Assembly (NCBI GenBank): GCA_003635195.1
Contig: PYIY01000098.1
Coordinates: 1-55,517 of the forward strand
Direction: 5' to 3'
DNA from: Candidatus Poribacteria bacterium
Lineage (GTDB): Bacteria; Poribacteria; WGA-4E; WGA-3G
DNA length: 55,517 bases
Positions 34,420 to 44,300 of the stretch are shown here, piece after piece. Numbering within the stretch: the first letter of the stretch is position 1; each line of letters starts with the position of its first letter. Under the pieces are notes generated by a model. That model saw nothing but the letters and a program-made list of their open reading frames with translations, had not been told where the DNA came from and ran no database searches. The translations under genes and the position numbers were made by a program.

Positions 34420-35271
34420 CTAAACAAATCGATCCTTGTGTGGACTCGCCTCCCATTGCACACGCCAATCTTGCCACGACGTTGGACATCGGCGAGTTTC
34501 GCGGACACGGGCAGGACACGCAATCGCCTCGTGCCAAAGTCCTTCTAACGAAGTACCGGTCCGACTGAACCGAAAATCTACCGACCAACGGATGATGTCG
34601 CTGCGATTGAAGAGCGATCGATGAAAGACCAGATTGTTAAAAACGAGCAGGTCGCCTTTTCGCATCTCTAAAGTGTCAATGTCGGTATCGGGTGAGGTGG
34701 GTGAAAGAACAGGAACAGCAAACGCTTCGTCGGGAACGCGGTGATACGTTTGTAAACCCGCCTTGTGACTACCGGGTAGGAATTGTAAAGCACCGTTCTC
34801 AGTTTTGACATCGACTAACGGGAGCCACACAGTAAGATGTGTATCGTTTTCGGTGTCCGGCATATAGGCACTGTCTTGGTGCCAAGGAAGTGTTGTCAAT
34901 TTTTCGTTTGGAAGTTTCGGGCGCACCCAAAAATCGCCGTTGAATTGAATATCGCTACCGATAAGATGCGCAAGCACGTCCAGCACTTTCGGATGCGTTA
35001 TCAGGTCAAAGAGTGCCTCGCTAAAGACAAGCGTATGCCAGCCAAAAACCTCGTTCTCTCTGCCACACGCTTTTAGGACAGCATACCAACGGCGTTCAAA
35101 TGCCAACTTTTCATACGTGTCAGAAATTATCCCGTCATTATAGAGTTCGGTGGCGCGTTTATCAACGGCATCAGAGACAACAGCGATTAACGGCGCGAGA
35201 TCTGCCTCACACAGTGCCGATTCCACGACCAGATAGCCGTGTTCTTTAAATTTTTCAGAATACGTTCCCAT
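34420..35271 (-). CDS. Phytanoyl-CoA dioxygenase (PhyH) family protein
   Basis: This 283-residue Fe(II)/2-oxoglutarate dioxygenase has the metal motif WHQD (in TLPWHQDSAYM), the distal His in NNLVFHRS and an Arg in DIIRWSVDFRF. The start at 35271 (MGTYSEKF) fits the family; an ORF to 35349 lacks support. It shares the overall family pattern with the PhyH protein at 4805, including the VWLPL and GSH motifs. It sits between the LamG gene and the five tandem dehydrogenases, a setting similar to that of the first copy, and likely oxidises a similar small substrate. Confidence 0.82.
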   Translation of the reverse strand: MGTYSEKFKEHGYLVVESALCEADLAPLIAVVSDAVDKRATELYNDGIISDTYEKLAFERRWYAVLKACGRENEVFGWHTLVFSEALFDLITHPKVLDVLAHLIGSDIQFNGDFWVRPKLPNEKLTTLPWHQDSAYMPDTENDTHLTVWLPLVDVKTENGALQFLPGSHKAGLQTYHRVPDEAFAVPVLSPTSPDTDIDTLEMRKGDLLVFNNLVFHRSLFNRSDIIRWSVDFRFSRTGTSLEGLWHEAIACPARVRETRRCPTSWQDWRVQWEASPHKDRFV

Positions 35272-35394
35272 CGTTTTTACTGATACGCCTTTATCGCACT
35301 CCAAATAGTTGTTAAATGGGTGTATGGCGAAGCGTCTAAACCTCGCCACACCGGAAAAGAGACAGGTTGCAAAGAAAGGGTAAAGTGCTATACC

Positions 35395-36432
35395 CTACAA
35401 CTTGGCTCGCAGTTGATCCATCAAACCATCTGGTGGATCGAACGGGAGATCAATTACCTCGTTGGTGATCCCGCTATAGTAGATTCCTAAAAGCAGATTG
35501 AATTCGGCGAGAGATTGTTCAAGATGTGTCGGATGTACCTTGCTCTCATCATCAAGCCAATCAAAGACAGCCTCAGTGAGGTTGCCTTGTGCGACGACAT
35601 CCTGTTCGCCATAGCTGAGGGGACCGCCTTCATAGCCACCCTCTGGCGTTGAACGCTCCCAACTGCTAAAACGCCAATGTACAAAACCTTTCATGCCCAC
35701 GACAAAGACGCGTTTGTGGAAAAAGACGACGGGATCATCGGAGGCAGTCGGCGCGATGGCTGTCCCGAATGCAACGGAGACATGCAGCCCATTCTCGTAC
35801 TGCACCCGCGCGGACGCATATTGCGGTGAGGGCTGTGCTGAATCTAAGTGTTCACTACCTGAGATTTGCCCCAACACACGGACGGGACGCGAGTTGTCAA
35901 TATAAGACGACACCAACTGCAGCACATGCGGACCTTGGTCAACGGGTGTACTCCGTGCGCTGGCATCAATGAACTTAATCTCGCCGATACGACCTGCTGC
36001 GACATCTGCTTTCAATTCTAAGTTTTGTGGGTGGAAGTTGAGTTGTGTATTAACGACAAACTTCGTTTTTGTCTCCTTAGAAAGCCCCGAAATCTGCTTC
36101 CAGTCCTCACTTTCAACAGCAATCGGTTTTTCGACGATCGCCGCGGGCACACCTGCATCTGAGGCTTGTTTCATTAGTGGGTAACGGATACGTTCATTGC
36201 TACCCCGCAGTACCGGTGCGGTGACGATGTGAAGGACATCGGGTTTTTCCTTTTCAAGCATCTCGTCCAAGTCGGTGTAACGGGATGAGATGTTGAAGTC
36301 GTCTCCGAATTTATTGAGTAATTCTTCGTTCATATCGCAGATTGCAGCGAGTTTACCGCCTTTGACGAAGCGGTAGGCATCTGCATGCGCACGGGCGCGG
36401 CCACCACACCCTAACATTGCAGTTTTATACAC
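35395..36432 (-). CDS. Gfo/Idh/MocA oxidoreductase, tandem copy 1
   Basis: This 345-residue dehydrogenase starts MYKTAMLGCGGRARAHADAY. It has the Rossmann motif GCGGRA, the DMNEELL segment, the catalytic EKPIAVE motif and a C-terminal domain ending in SLAEFNLLLGIYYSGITNE and FDPPDGLMD. It is the last of five head-to-tail paralogues on the minus strand, separated by short spacers. A GGAGATAT SD precedes the ATG. This copy has its own predicted promoter at 36490-36519. It differs from the others mainly between residues 200 and 235. Substrate unknown; sugars or cyclitols by family. Confidence 0.88.
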   Translation of the reverse strand: MYKTAMLGCGGRARAHADAYRFVKGGKLAAICDMNEELLNKFGDDFNISSRYTDLDEMLEKEKPDVLHIVTAPVLRGSNERIRYPLMKQASDAGVPAAIVEKPIAVESEDWKQISGLSKETKTKFVVNTQLNFHPQNLELKADVAAGRIGEIKFIDASARSTPVDQGPHVLQLVSSYIDNSRPVRVLGQISGSEHLDSAQPSPQYASARVQYENGLHVSVAFGTAIAPTASDDPVVFFHKRVFVVGMKGFVHWRFSSWERSTPEGGYEGGPLSYGEQDVVAQGNLTEAVFDWLDDESKVHPTHLEQSLAEFNLLLGIYYSGITNEVIDLPFDPPDGLMDQLRAKL

Positions 36433-36489
36433 AGAAATATCTCCTTTAATATTTTACGGTTCGCGGTTTTAGCACATCTCTTTTTGGAA

Positions 36490-36519
36490 ATTATAGCACA
36501 GATTGGGGAGGTATGTCAA
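36490..36519 (-). promoter_or_regulatory. Promoter for tandem copy 1
   Basis: On the minus strand TTGACA (36519-36514) and TATAAT (36495-36490) have consensus hexamers with an 18-bp spacer, upstream of the ATG at 36432. It allows copy 1 to be expressed apart from copies 2-5. Confidence 0.7.
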
Positions 36520-36575
36520 TTTTTGGGGATAGTCTGCGGCAAGCGAACATCTCGCCTGCCGCTACGCTTATCAGT

Positions 36576-37613
36576 TTACAAATTTTCTCGAAGCGAATCC
36601 ATCAAACCATCAGGTGGTTCAAACGGAAGATCAATAATCTCGTTTGTTATCCCGCTGTAGTACAACCCAAGAAGAAGATTGAACTCGGCGAGCGACTGCT
36701 TGAGATGTGTTGGATGTACGTTGTTCTCATCATCTAACCAGTCAAAGACTGCCTCCGTGAGATTGCCCTGTGCAGCGATATCTTGTTCCCCATAATTCAG
36801 CGGACCGCCTTCGTAGCCACCCTCCGGTGTTGCACGTTCCCAACTGCTGAAACGCCAATGCACAAAACCTTTCGTCCCGACAACAAAGACACGTTTATGC
36901 GCAACAGTGCTTTCGCTGTCCGATGCCAACGTTCCCATACCTGTTCCAAAGGCGAGGGAGACATGGAGACCGTTCTCATATATCGCTTGTCCAGCAGCAT
37001 GCATCGGAGACGGCTGTGCGGACTCTAACTGATCTCTCCCAGCGATTTGACCCAGTACACGTACCGGACGCGAGTTATCAATATAGGAGGATACCAACTG
37101 CAGCACATGCGGTGCTTGATCAACAGGGGTGCTCCGTGCACTGGCATCAATGAACTTAATCTCGCCGATTTTGCCTTCCGCGACATCCCGTTTTAATTCC
37201 AAGTTTTGTGGGTGGAAGTTAAGTTGCGTATTGACGACAAACTTCGTTTGCGTCTCTTCCGCTAACCCAGCAATCTGTTTCCAATCCTCACTCTCAACAG
37301 CAACCGGTTTTTCGACGATCGCTGCAGGGACACCGTGATCCGATGCTTGCTTCATCAACGGGTAACGGATACGCTCACTCGTTCCACGCAGCACGGGTGC
37401 CGTGACGATGTGGAGGACATCCGGTTTTTCTTTCTCAAGCATCTCATCCAAGTCAGTGTAGCGTGAGGAAACGTCGAAGTCGTCTCCAAAACTGTTGAGT
37501 AACTCTTCATTCATATCGCAGATTGCAGCGATCTTGCCGCGCTTGACAAAACGGTAGGCACTTGCATGGGCACGGGCGCGACCCCCGCATCCTAAGAACG
37601 CAGTTTTATACAT
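36576..37613 (-). CDS. Gfo/Idh/MocA oxidoreductase, tandem copy 2
   Basis: This 345-residue paralogue has the intact GCGGRARA nucleotide motif and the catalytic VEKPVAVE. It has the same HVLQLVSSYIDNSRPVRVLG core as the other copies and ends FEPPDGLMDSLRENL. A GGAG SD precedes the ATG, 80 bp after copy 3. The variable region reads LASDSESTVAHKR before the shared VFVVGTKGFVHW. Its neighbours suggest recent duplication followed by local change. Not distinguishable in function from sequence alone. Confidence 0.88.
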   Translation of the reverse strand: MYKTAFLGCGGRARAHASAYRFVKRGKIAAICDMNEELLNSFGDDFDVSSRYTDLDEMLEKEKPDVLHIVTAPVLRGTSERIRYPLMKQASDHGVPAAIVEKPVAVESEDWKQIAGLAEETQTKFVVNTQLNFHPQNLELKRDVAEGKIGEIKFIDASARSTPVDQAPHVLQLVSSYIDNSRPVRVLGQIAGRDQLESAQPSPMHAAGQAIYENGLHVSLAFGTGMGTLASDSESTVAHKRVFVVGTKGFVHWRFSSWERATPEGGYEGGPLNYGEQDIAAQGNLTEAVFDWLDDENNVHPTHLKQSLAEFNLLLGLYYSGITNEIIDLPFEPPDGLMDSLRENL

Positions 37614-37693
37614 AAAAAGTCTCCTTCAATACTATTGCCAATATCAAACCAAAACGGGTTAGATGTTAAGAGGAGAAAATACAGGGTAACTTT

Positions 37694-38737
37694 CTATAGT
37701 TTCTCTCGGAGGACATCAATTAACCCATCGGGTGGTTCAAATGGTAAATCTATAATCTCATTTGTTACACCGCTGTAGTAGATTCCCAGAAGTAGGTTGA
37801 ACTCCGCAAGCGACTGCTTGAGATGTGTCGGATGCTGTTTGTTCTCATCATCTAACCAATCGAAAACGGCTTCGGTGAGGTTACCTTGGGCGACAACATC
37901 CTGCGCGCCGTAATCAAGTGGACCGCTTTCGTAACCACCCTCCGGTGTTGCGCGCTCCCAACTGCTAAACCGCCAGTGCACGAAGCCTTTCGTTCCGACA
38001 ACAAAGACACGTTTGTGGGTGTGGTTCCCGGCATCCGGTTCTTTAGGCACTTTCTGCCCCAAACCTGTCCCGAACGCGAGAGAGACGTGGAGACCGTTTG
38101 CGTACAGCGCCTGAGCAGCAGCATGCATCGGGGAAGGCTGAGTGGAATCCAAATCCTGTCCGCCAGAAACCTGTCCGAGCACCCGCACCGGACGGGAGTT
38201 GTCGATGTAGGAAGAGACGAGTTGCAACACATGCGGTGCTTGATCTACAGGCGTGCTCCGTGCGCTGGCATCAATAAACTTGATTTCACCAATTCTGCCC
38301 TCTGCGACATCTCGCTTCAATTCCAGGTTCTTCGGGTGGAAGTTGAGTTGTGTGTTGACGACGAACTTCGTTTGCGTCTCTTCCGCTAATCCGGCAAGCT
38401 GCTTCCAGTCCTCGCTTTCAACAGCAATCGGCTTCTCCACAATCGCCGCAGGAACACCCGCATCGGATGCCTGTTTCATCAGTGAATACCGAATCCGTTG
38501 ATTGGTGCCGCGTAACACCGGTGCTGTGACAATGTGAAGGACATCGGGTTTCTCTTTTTCAAGCATCTCATCCAGATCGGTGTAGAGGGATGAAACCCCA
38601 AAGTCGTCTCCGAAACTATTGAGTAGCTCTTCGTTCATATCGCAGATTGCGCCGATTTTGCCGCGTTTGACGAACCGATAAGCATCTGCATGCGCACGAG
38701 CACGACCTCCACACCCTAAAAACGCAGTTTTGTACAT
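37694..38737 (-). CDS. Gfo/Idh/MocA oxidoreductase, tandem copy 3
   Basis: This 347-residue paralogue is set to start at MYKTAFLGCGG (38737) by comparison with the other copies; an ORF to 38824 adds 29 residues that no sister has. The GCGGRARA motif and VEKPIAVE are intact. The variable region is two residues longer than in copies 1, 2 and 4 (VPKEPDAGNHTHKR). The end is FEPPDGLIDVLREKL. An AGGAGAC SD precedes the ATG. Confidence 0.88.
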   Translation of the reverse strand: MYKTAFLGCGGRARAHADAYRFVKRGKIGAICDMNEELLNSFGDDFGVSSLYTDLDEMLEKEKPDVLHIVTAPVLRGTNQRIRYSLMKQASDAGVPAAIVEKPIAVESEDWKQLAGLAEETQTKFVVNTQLNFHPKNLELKRDVAEGRIGEIKFIDASARSTPVDQAPHVLQLVSSYIDNSRPVRVLGQVSGGQDLDSTQPSPMHAAAQALYANGLHVSLAFGTGLGQKVPKEPDAGNHTHKRVFVVGTKGFVHWRFSSWERATPEGGYESGPLDYGAQDVVAQGNLTEAVFDWLDDENKQHPTHLKQSLAEFNLLLGIYYSGVTNEIIDLPFEPPDGLIDVLREKL

Positions 38738-38841
38738 GAAAATGTCTCCTCTAATGTTAAAATAGCGCGCCCACAGCGCACCAGAACATAGCATCGGGTG
38801 AAGCCACGGGGACCTCAACCACAATACTGATTTATTTCAAA

Positions 38842-39879
38842 TCACAATCTTTCTCGGAGCGAGTCCATTAAACCATCTGGCGGATCAAATGGAAGGTCAA
38901 TAATCTCGTTTGTTACTCCGCTGTAGTAAAGACCTAAAAGCAAATTAAACTCTGCAAGTGATTGCTTGAGATGCGTCGGATGCACCTTGTTTTCATCATC
39001 TAACCAATCAAAGACGGCTTCGGTGAGGTTGCCTTGCGCAACGATATTCTGATCGCCATAGTTCAGCGGACCGCCTTCATAGCCACCCTCTGGGGTCGCA
39101 CGCTCCCAACTACTGAAACGCCAATGCACGAAACCCTTTGTCCCGACAACGAAAACACGTTTATGCCCGTAGATACCCGGATTATCGGATGCCATTGTCC
39201 CCATACCTGTCCCGAAGGCAACAGAGACGTGGAGACCGTTCTCATACAAAACCTGTCCAGCGGCATGCATCGGAGACGGTTGATCTGAATTCAAACCCTC
39301 GCCGCCAGCGATTTGTCCAAGCACTCGCACCGGACGTGAATTGTCAATATAGGAGGACACTAACTGGAGCACGTGCGGACCTTGATCGACTGGCGTGCTA
39401 CGGGCACTGGCATCAATGAACTTAATTTCACCGATCCGTCCCTCTGCGACATCCTGTTTTAATTCCAGATTTTTCGGATGGAAGTTGAGTTGTGTATTAA
39501 CGGCAAACTTCGTTTTTGTTTCTTCTGCCAATCCTGCAATCTGCTTCCAATCTTCACTCTCAACAGCAATCGGTTTTTCGATAATCACTGCTGGCACACC
39601 GTGATCCGATGCCTGTTTCATCAACGGATAGCGGATACGTTCACTCGTTCCACGCAGCACCGGTGCGGTGACAATATGCAGGACATCCGGCTTCTCCTTC
39701 TCAAGCATCTCATCCAAATCGGTGTAGCGTGAGGAGATATCGAATTCGTCTCCGAATTCGTTCAGTCGCTCCTCGTTCATATCGCAGATTGCAGCGACTT
39801 TGCCGCGTTTGACGAAACGATATGCATTTGCATGCGCACGGGCGCGACCTCTGCACCCCAATATCGCAGTTTTATACAT
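38842..39879 (-). CDS. Gfo/Idh/MocA oxidoreductase, tandem copy 4, altered nucleotide motif
   Basis: This 345-residue paralogue has GCRGRARA where the others have GCGGRARA, so the second glycine of the dinucleotide-binding loop is Arg (codon AGA). The catalytic IEKPIAVE is kept. This change may weaken cofactor binding, yet the rest of the gene is intact. The variable region MASDNPGIYGHKR is almost the same as that of copy 5. It has an AGGAGATAT SD and the FDPPDGLMDSLRERL end. Confidence 0.86.
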   Translation of the reverse strand: MYKTAILGCRGRARAHANAYRFVKRGKVAAICDMNEERLNEFGDEFDISSRYTDLDEMLEKEKPDVLHIVTAPVLRGTSERIRYPLMKQASDHGVPAVIIEKPIAVESEDWKQIAGLAEETKTKFAVNTQLNFHPKNLELKQDVAEGRIGEIKFIDASARSTPVDQGPHVLQLVSSYIDNSRPVRVLGQIAGGEGLNSDQPSPMHAAGQVLYENGLHVSVAFGTGMGTMASDNPGIYGHKRVFVVGTKGFVHWRFSSWERATPEGGYEGGPLNYGDQNIVAQGNLTEAVFDWLDDENKVHPTHLKQSLAEFNLLLGLYYSGVTNEIIDLPFDPPDGLMDSLRERL

Positions 39880-40073
39880 AAAAATATCTCCTTCAATATC
39901 AAATTGACGGTCTTAATCCTCAGAGCAGTTGGAAGATTGGAAGTCTGGAAGTGTTTTTGCTTGGGTGTTTCCCCTAGGGAAACAGCGAAAACGATATTTC
40001 TTCCAGCCTTCCTTCTCTTTCTCACTTCCTCAAAACCTAAAACTGCCTATCGGGAAAGATACAAATTAACGTT

Positions 40074-41117
40074 CTATAGCCTCTCTCGGAGTGCATCCAT
40101 TAACCCATCGGGCGGTTCAAATGGAAGGTCGATAATCTCGTTTGTTATCCCGCTGTGGTACATCCCTAAGATGAGGTTATTCTCAACAAGGGATTGCTTG
40201 AGATGTGTCGGATGCACCTTATTCTCATCTTCTAACCAATCAAAGATGGCTTCGGTGAAGTTCGCCTGCGCAACGACATCTTGCTCGCCATAGTTCAGCG
40301 GACCGCTCTCATAGCCGCCGTCCAATGTTGACCGTTCCCAACTGCTGAAACGCCAATGCACAAATCCCATCGTTCCCACAACAAAAACACGTTTGTGACC
40401 GTAAATACCCGGGTCATCGGATGCCATTTGTGCCATCTCCGTACCAAATGCAATAGAGACATGGACACCGTTCTCATACAAAACCTGAGCGGCAGCATGC
40501 ATCGGACCGGGATGCCCACCTGCAGAATTTAAATGCTCGCTGCCAGCGATTTGTCCAAGAATTCGTACCGGACGTGCGTCGTCAATGTAAGAGGACACCA
40601 ACTGTAGCACATGTCCTCCCTGCTCGGCAGATCTACTGCGCGCACTGGCATCAATAAACTTAATCTCGCCGATACGTCCTGCTGCGACATCTTTTTTTAA
40701 TTCCAAGTTTTTCGGGTGGAAATTGAGTTGTGTATTAACGACAAATTTCGTCTGCGTCTCTTCTGCTAACGCCGCGATCTGTTTCCAATCCTCGCCCTCA
40801 ATAGCAACCGGTTTTTCAATAATCGCCGCAGGCACACCGTGGGCGGATGCCTGTTTCATCAACGGATAACGGATCCGTTCCTCACTACTCGGAATCACAG
40901 GGCTTGTGACGATATGGAGGACATCCGGTTTCTCTTTTTCAAGCATCTCGTCCAAATCGGTGTAGCGGGATGAGATACCGAAGTCATCCCCGAAGTTGTT
41001 GAGGCGTTCTTCGTTCATATCGCAGATTGCAGCGAGTCTACCGCGTTTGACGAAGCGATACGCATCTGCGTGTCCACGGGCGCGACCGCCACACCCCAAC
41101 ATCGCAGTTTTGTACAT
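40074..41117 (-). CDS. Gfo/Idh/MocA oxidoreductase, tandem copy 5
   Basis: This 347-residue paralogue lies furthest upstream and is probably the first of the array on the minus strand. Start MYKTAMLGCGG (41117) was chosen by comparison with its sisters. It has an intact GCGGRARG loop and IEKPVAIE. It differs most from the others: the shared STPVDQ stretch reads RSAEQGGH, and the C-terminal segment reads SLVENNLILGMYHSG. A promoter lies at 41161-41189. The spacer to copy 4 is the longest in the array (194 bp). Confidence 0.87.
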   Translation of the reverse strand: MYKTAMLGCGGRARGHADAYRFVKRGRLAAICDMNEERLNNFGDDFGISSRYTDLDEMLEKEKPDVLHIVTSPVIPSSEERIRYPLMKQASAHGVPAAIIEKPVAIEGEDWKQIAALAEETQTKFVVNTQLNFHPKNLELKKDVAAGRIGEIKFIDASARSRSAEQGGHVLQLVSSYIDDARPVRILGQIAGSEHLNSAGGHPGPMHAAAQVLYENGVHVSIAFGTEMAQMASDDPGIYGHKRVFVVGTMGFVHWRFSSWERSTLDGGYESGPLNYGEQDVVAQANFTEAIFDWLEDENKVHPTHLKQSLVENNLILGMYHSGITNEIIDLPFEPPDGLMDALRERL

Positions 41118-41160
41118 GAAAATGTCTCCTGTTAGTGGCATCTATCACTAATTTGCCATT

Positions 41161-41189
41161 AGATTATCAGAAGAGCATGTTTTTGTCAA
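41161..41189 (-). promoter_or_regulatory. Promoter for the tandem dehydrogenase array
   Basis: On the minus strand TTGACA (41189-41184) and TAATCT (41166-41161) are 17 bp apart, about 44 bp upstream of the ATG at 41117. Confidence 0.65.
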
Positions 41190-41226
41190 AGGTTATTAAA
41201 CCCTTAAACTTCATTAGCAAAACGAT

Positions 41227-41255
41227 TTGACTTTCGTCTTGAAATGTGCTAATAT
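41227..41255 (+). promoter_or_regulatory. Promoter for the STAND-HEPN operon
   Basis: TTGACT at 41227-41232 and TAATAT at 41250-41255 are 17 bp apart. The start near 41262 gives a leader of about 90 nt. It stands back-to-back with the dehydrogenase promoter. Confidence 0.7.
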
Positions 41256-41350
41256 GTTGTTATGAAGTCTTGTTGATGCACTAAACCGATTTCTGAGAAG
41301 ATGAGTCTATTCCACTGTGTGATTCTTATTAGCATTGAAGGTAAACTACA

Positions 41351-44300
41351 ATGAGAAAAGTATTGTCAGACTACATAAAATCAAAGGAAGACTTTGATCG
41401 ATTCTGCAATCTATTCTTAAAAAAAGAAGTGTCCTCCTTCGTAAAAGTTTACGATGCTGCAGGACCCGACAGAGGAATTGACGCAGACTACACCGGTGAT
41501 TATAAGGAGAAAGAAGGCACTTGGATCTTTCAATACAAATTCTTTGACCCGACAATGGATAAAGCGCGGGCGCGTAGCAATTTCCTTTCAACGGTAATCG
41601 GAGGTAAGCGTAAGAACGGCGAACTTGATAAAGCCGATGCGCTGCAATGTGACCACTACGTCCTCATGACTAACACCTTGCTGACTGCAGGAAACAAGCG
41701 CAAAATTGAGGACGCTAAAAATGAGAAAGGTTATACCTTTTCGTTGACCTGTTGGGACGCAGAAGACCTCATCACGATGACCGATGAGTTTCCTTATCTC
41801 TTAAATTCATTCCGAGATTCCCATCTTCCTGTTTTCCTTCCGTGGCAGGATATGTTCCGAAATCAAATTGCAGAAAAAAATAGACTTCTGAGATACGACT
41901 ATGAGACCTTCGGACGCGAGGATGAGATTAGCCAATTTCAAACCTTTGTTCAAACCCTAGACAAAAGACTACTTATGATATACGGTAGCGGCGGCATTGG
42001 AAAAACCAAGCTCGCTATTGAGTTTGCCAAGATAGTCGAACAAGAGCACACAGATTATGAACCTCTCTTTGTTCAGATGGCAGGAGACAGTTTTGAAAGT
42101 GCTTTAGCAGACATTCCACCCAATCGTAAGTACATCTTTTTTGTAGATGATGCACATGACTTTATTGACAACCTCGGTGGTATCAAAATAGTCCTGAGTA
42201 GTCCCGAATACAAGGAATCCAAAGCGGTTCTCATAACCCGGAAGCCGTTCAAAGCGTTTTTAGAGGGTAGTTTCCGAACTGCCTTACCAGATAATGCGGT
42301 TGATGAACTTGAAATCGGGAAACTCTCTTTGGAAAGAACGAAAGAATTTATCCACACCCATACACGAATTTCCGACAATGCTATGTTGACTGGATTGGCG
42401 AAGCTCGCGCGGGACACACCGTTAATCGCTGTCATGGTGATAGACTTGGTTAATAAAGACATTGGTCCGCTAAAGGACTTAACAAAAGATAAATTAATCG
42501 AATTTACCTTTGAATCCTATCTAAACGACAGTTTTGAAAAATATCCAGAATCCAGCGAGCGGCGGCGGAAATTGCTTGAGTGGCTTAGCGGGATTGCACC
42601 AATTGATATAGAAGATAACCAAATACGCGATAAATTAGCGGAGATTCTGAGAGTGGAGCCTTATGAGATAGAGCAGTACCGCGATGATCTAAGAAACGAT
42701 GGTTTACTTTTTCAGTACGGGGCGAAACAGCGTGTTTTCCCACACCAACTCAGTGATTACGTTTTACGAAAGGCGTGTTTTATCTCCGAAGGACATCCCT
42801 CTTCTTTTCACGAGTGCCTATTGACAGAATTTTTACCGCTTTTCCCAGTCAAGGTGGTCATCAATCTCGCTCGCGTGGAAAACGGTGCTGGTAAAAAAAG
42901 CCTTCTTGATGAACACATTGATTCTCTGAAGACCCGCGTGCGGGAAGGTGATAACTTTGTTCGGATGGATGCTCTGGAACAGATGGAAGGTATCAGTTAT
43001 TTCCGCCCAGATGATGCGATTTACATTTTTAATATTGTATTGGATACCCCTAAAGAAGACTCTGTAAAGGACTATACCGGGTGGACATCCATACGGACCC
43101 ATCAAGATGTGGTCAAGAAGATTGCGAAAGAAGTACAGAAAACAGTCAATACGTTCTCTGGATTCACGAAAACACTGGAAATAACCCGAAGATTCCTTCT
43201 GATGAATGATTTGGATATTCCGAAGCACGACTCACCGCAAGAGTTGTTAAAAAGGATGGCGGGTTTCCAAACGGATAAACCCAGTATATTCCAAATCAAG
43301 ATACTTGAAGAATTTGAGAAGTGGAAAACGGAAGATAAACCGGAACTCAGTTTGGCTCTACTGAATGCTCTTGATTTACTACTTGTGTTAGATTTCAATG
43401 AAACTTTCAGTGACGGCAGATCTTTAACATTCGGTTGGTACCGTTTAGAATATACACCTGAATTAACTCGCCTCAGAGCGAAGGCGATTCACTTAATTGA
43501 GCACTGCCTAACAACGTCTCAATATAGTGTCGTCAGAGCGGAGGCAATAGGCTCTATCAACCGGGCAATAAATCCCTTGGAGTTCACATCTGAAAAAGAA
43601 ATGTCGGAAAACGACCAAACTCTATTACAAGAGGAACAAGCGCGACTTTTCAACATATTAGCCGATCAGATCTCAGAAGAGGCTAATTTTACTGTTCTCA
43701 ATGCCATAGATGGATGTCTCTATGGATATGCAGAAAACAGATATGTAGACGGTTTTCCAAAAGAAAAGGCAGCGGAATTACTTGCGAAATTCCGTAAACA
43801 TGAAAATTATGAGAGGTACTACTTTTATCGTCAATTTACTGGGAAATTCCGTGATTGGGACCTGAGTGAAAGTCCTGAACAAACCCAAGCATTCTTGGAA
43901 AAATATCTCAAGAAATACACCCCCAGGGAACTCTCAAAATTAATGCAAGAATGCATACAGATTGCCGAAGGAGACAAGGAGTACCGCAGTACCAGAGATG
44001 GCATCTGGACAGAAAAAGGATGGAATCCTGGAACCGCAACATCGCTGCTTCAGTCTATCGGTGAACTTGACCCATCTTATGGTTCTGATCTATTAGATTA
44101 TATCCTTGCTTGGCAGACAGAGGAATGTGCTTCCGGATTGCTCAGCGGCATTCGCTACGTCAGCAAAGATAAAGGGAGTGAGGCAACTCAGCGTCTCTTG
44201 GGTCAAAACACCATCTTTGCCAAACGCATTGTTGCTCTGAGTTATTTCTGGAGAAGTAAAACAGTTGGCTGCATTGAAAAAAAAGATCTGTCCATTTTAG

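Noticed and set aside
36433..40073. Possible recent frameshift or pseudogene copies in the tandem array
   Set aside because: All five reading frames are full length with conserved ends, so only the Rossmann change in copy 4 is kept as a finding.
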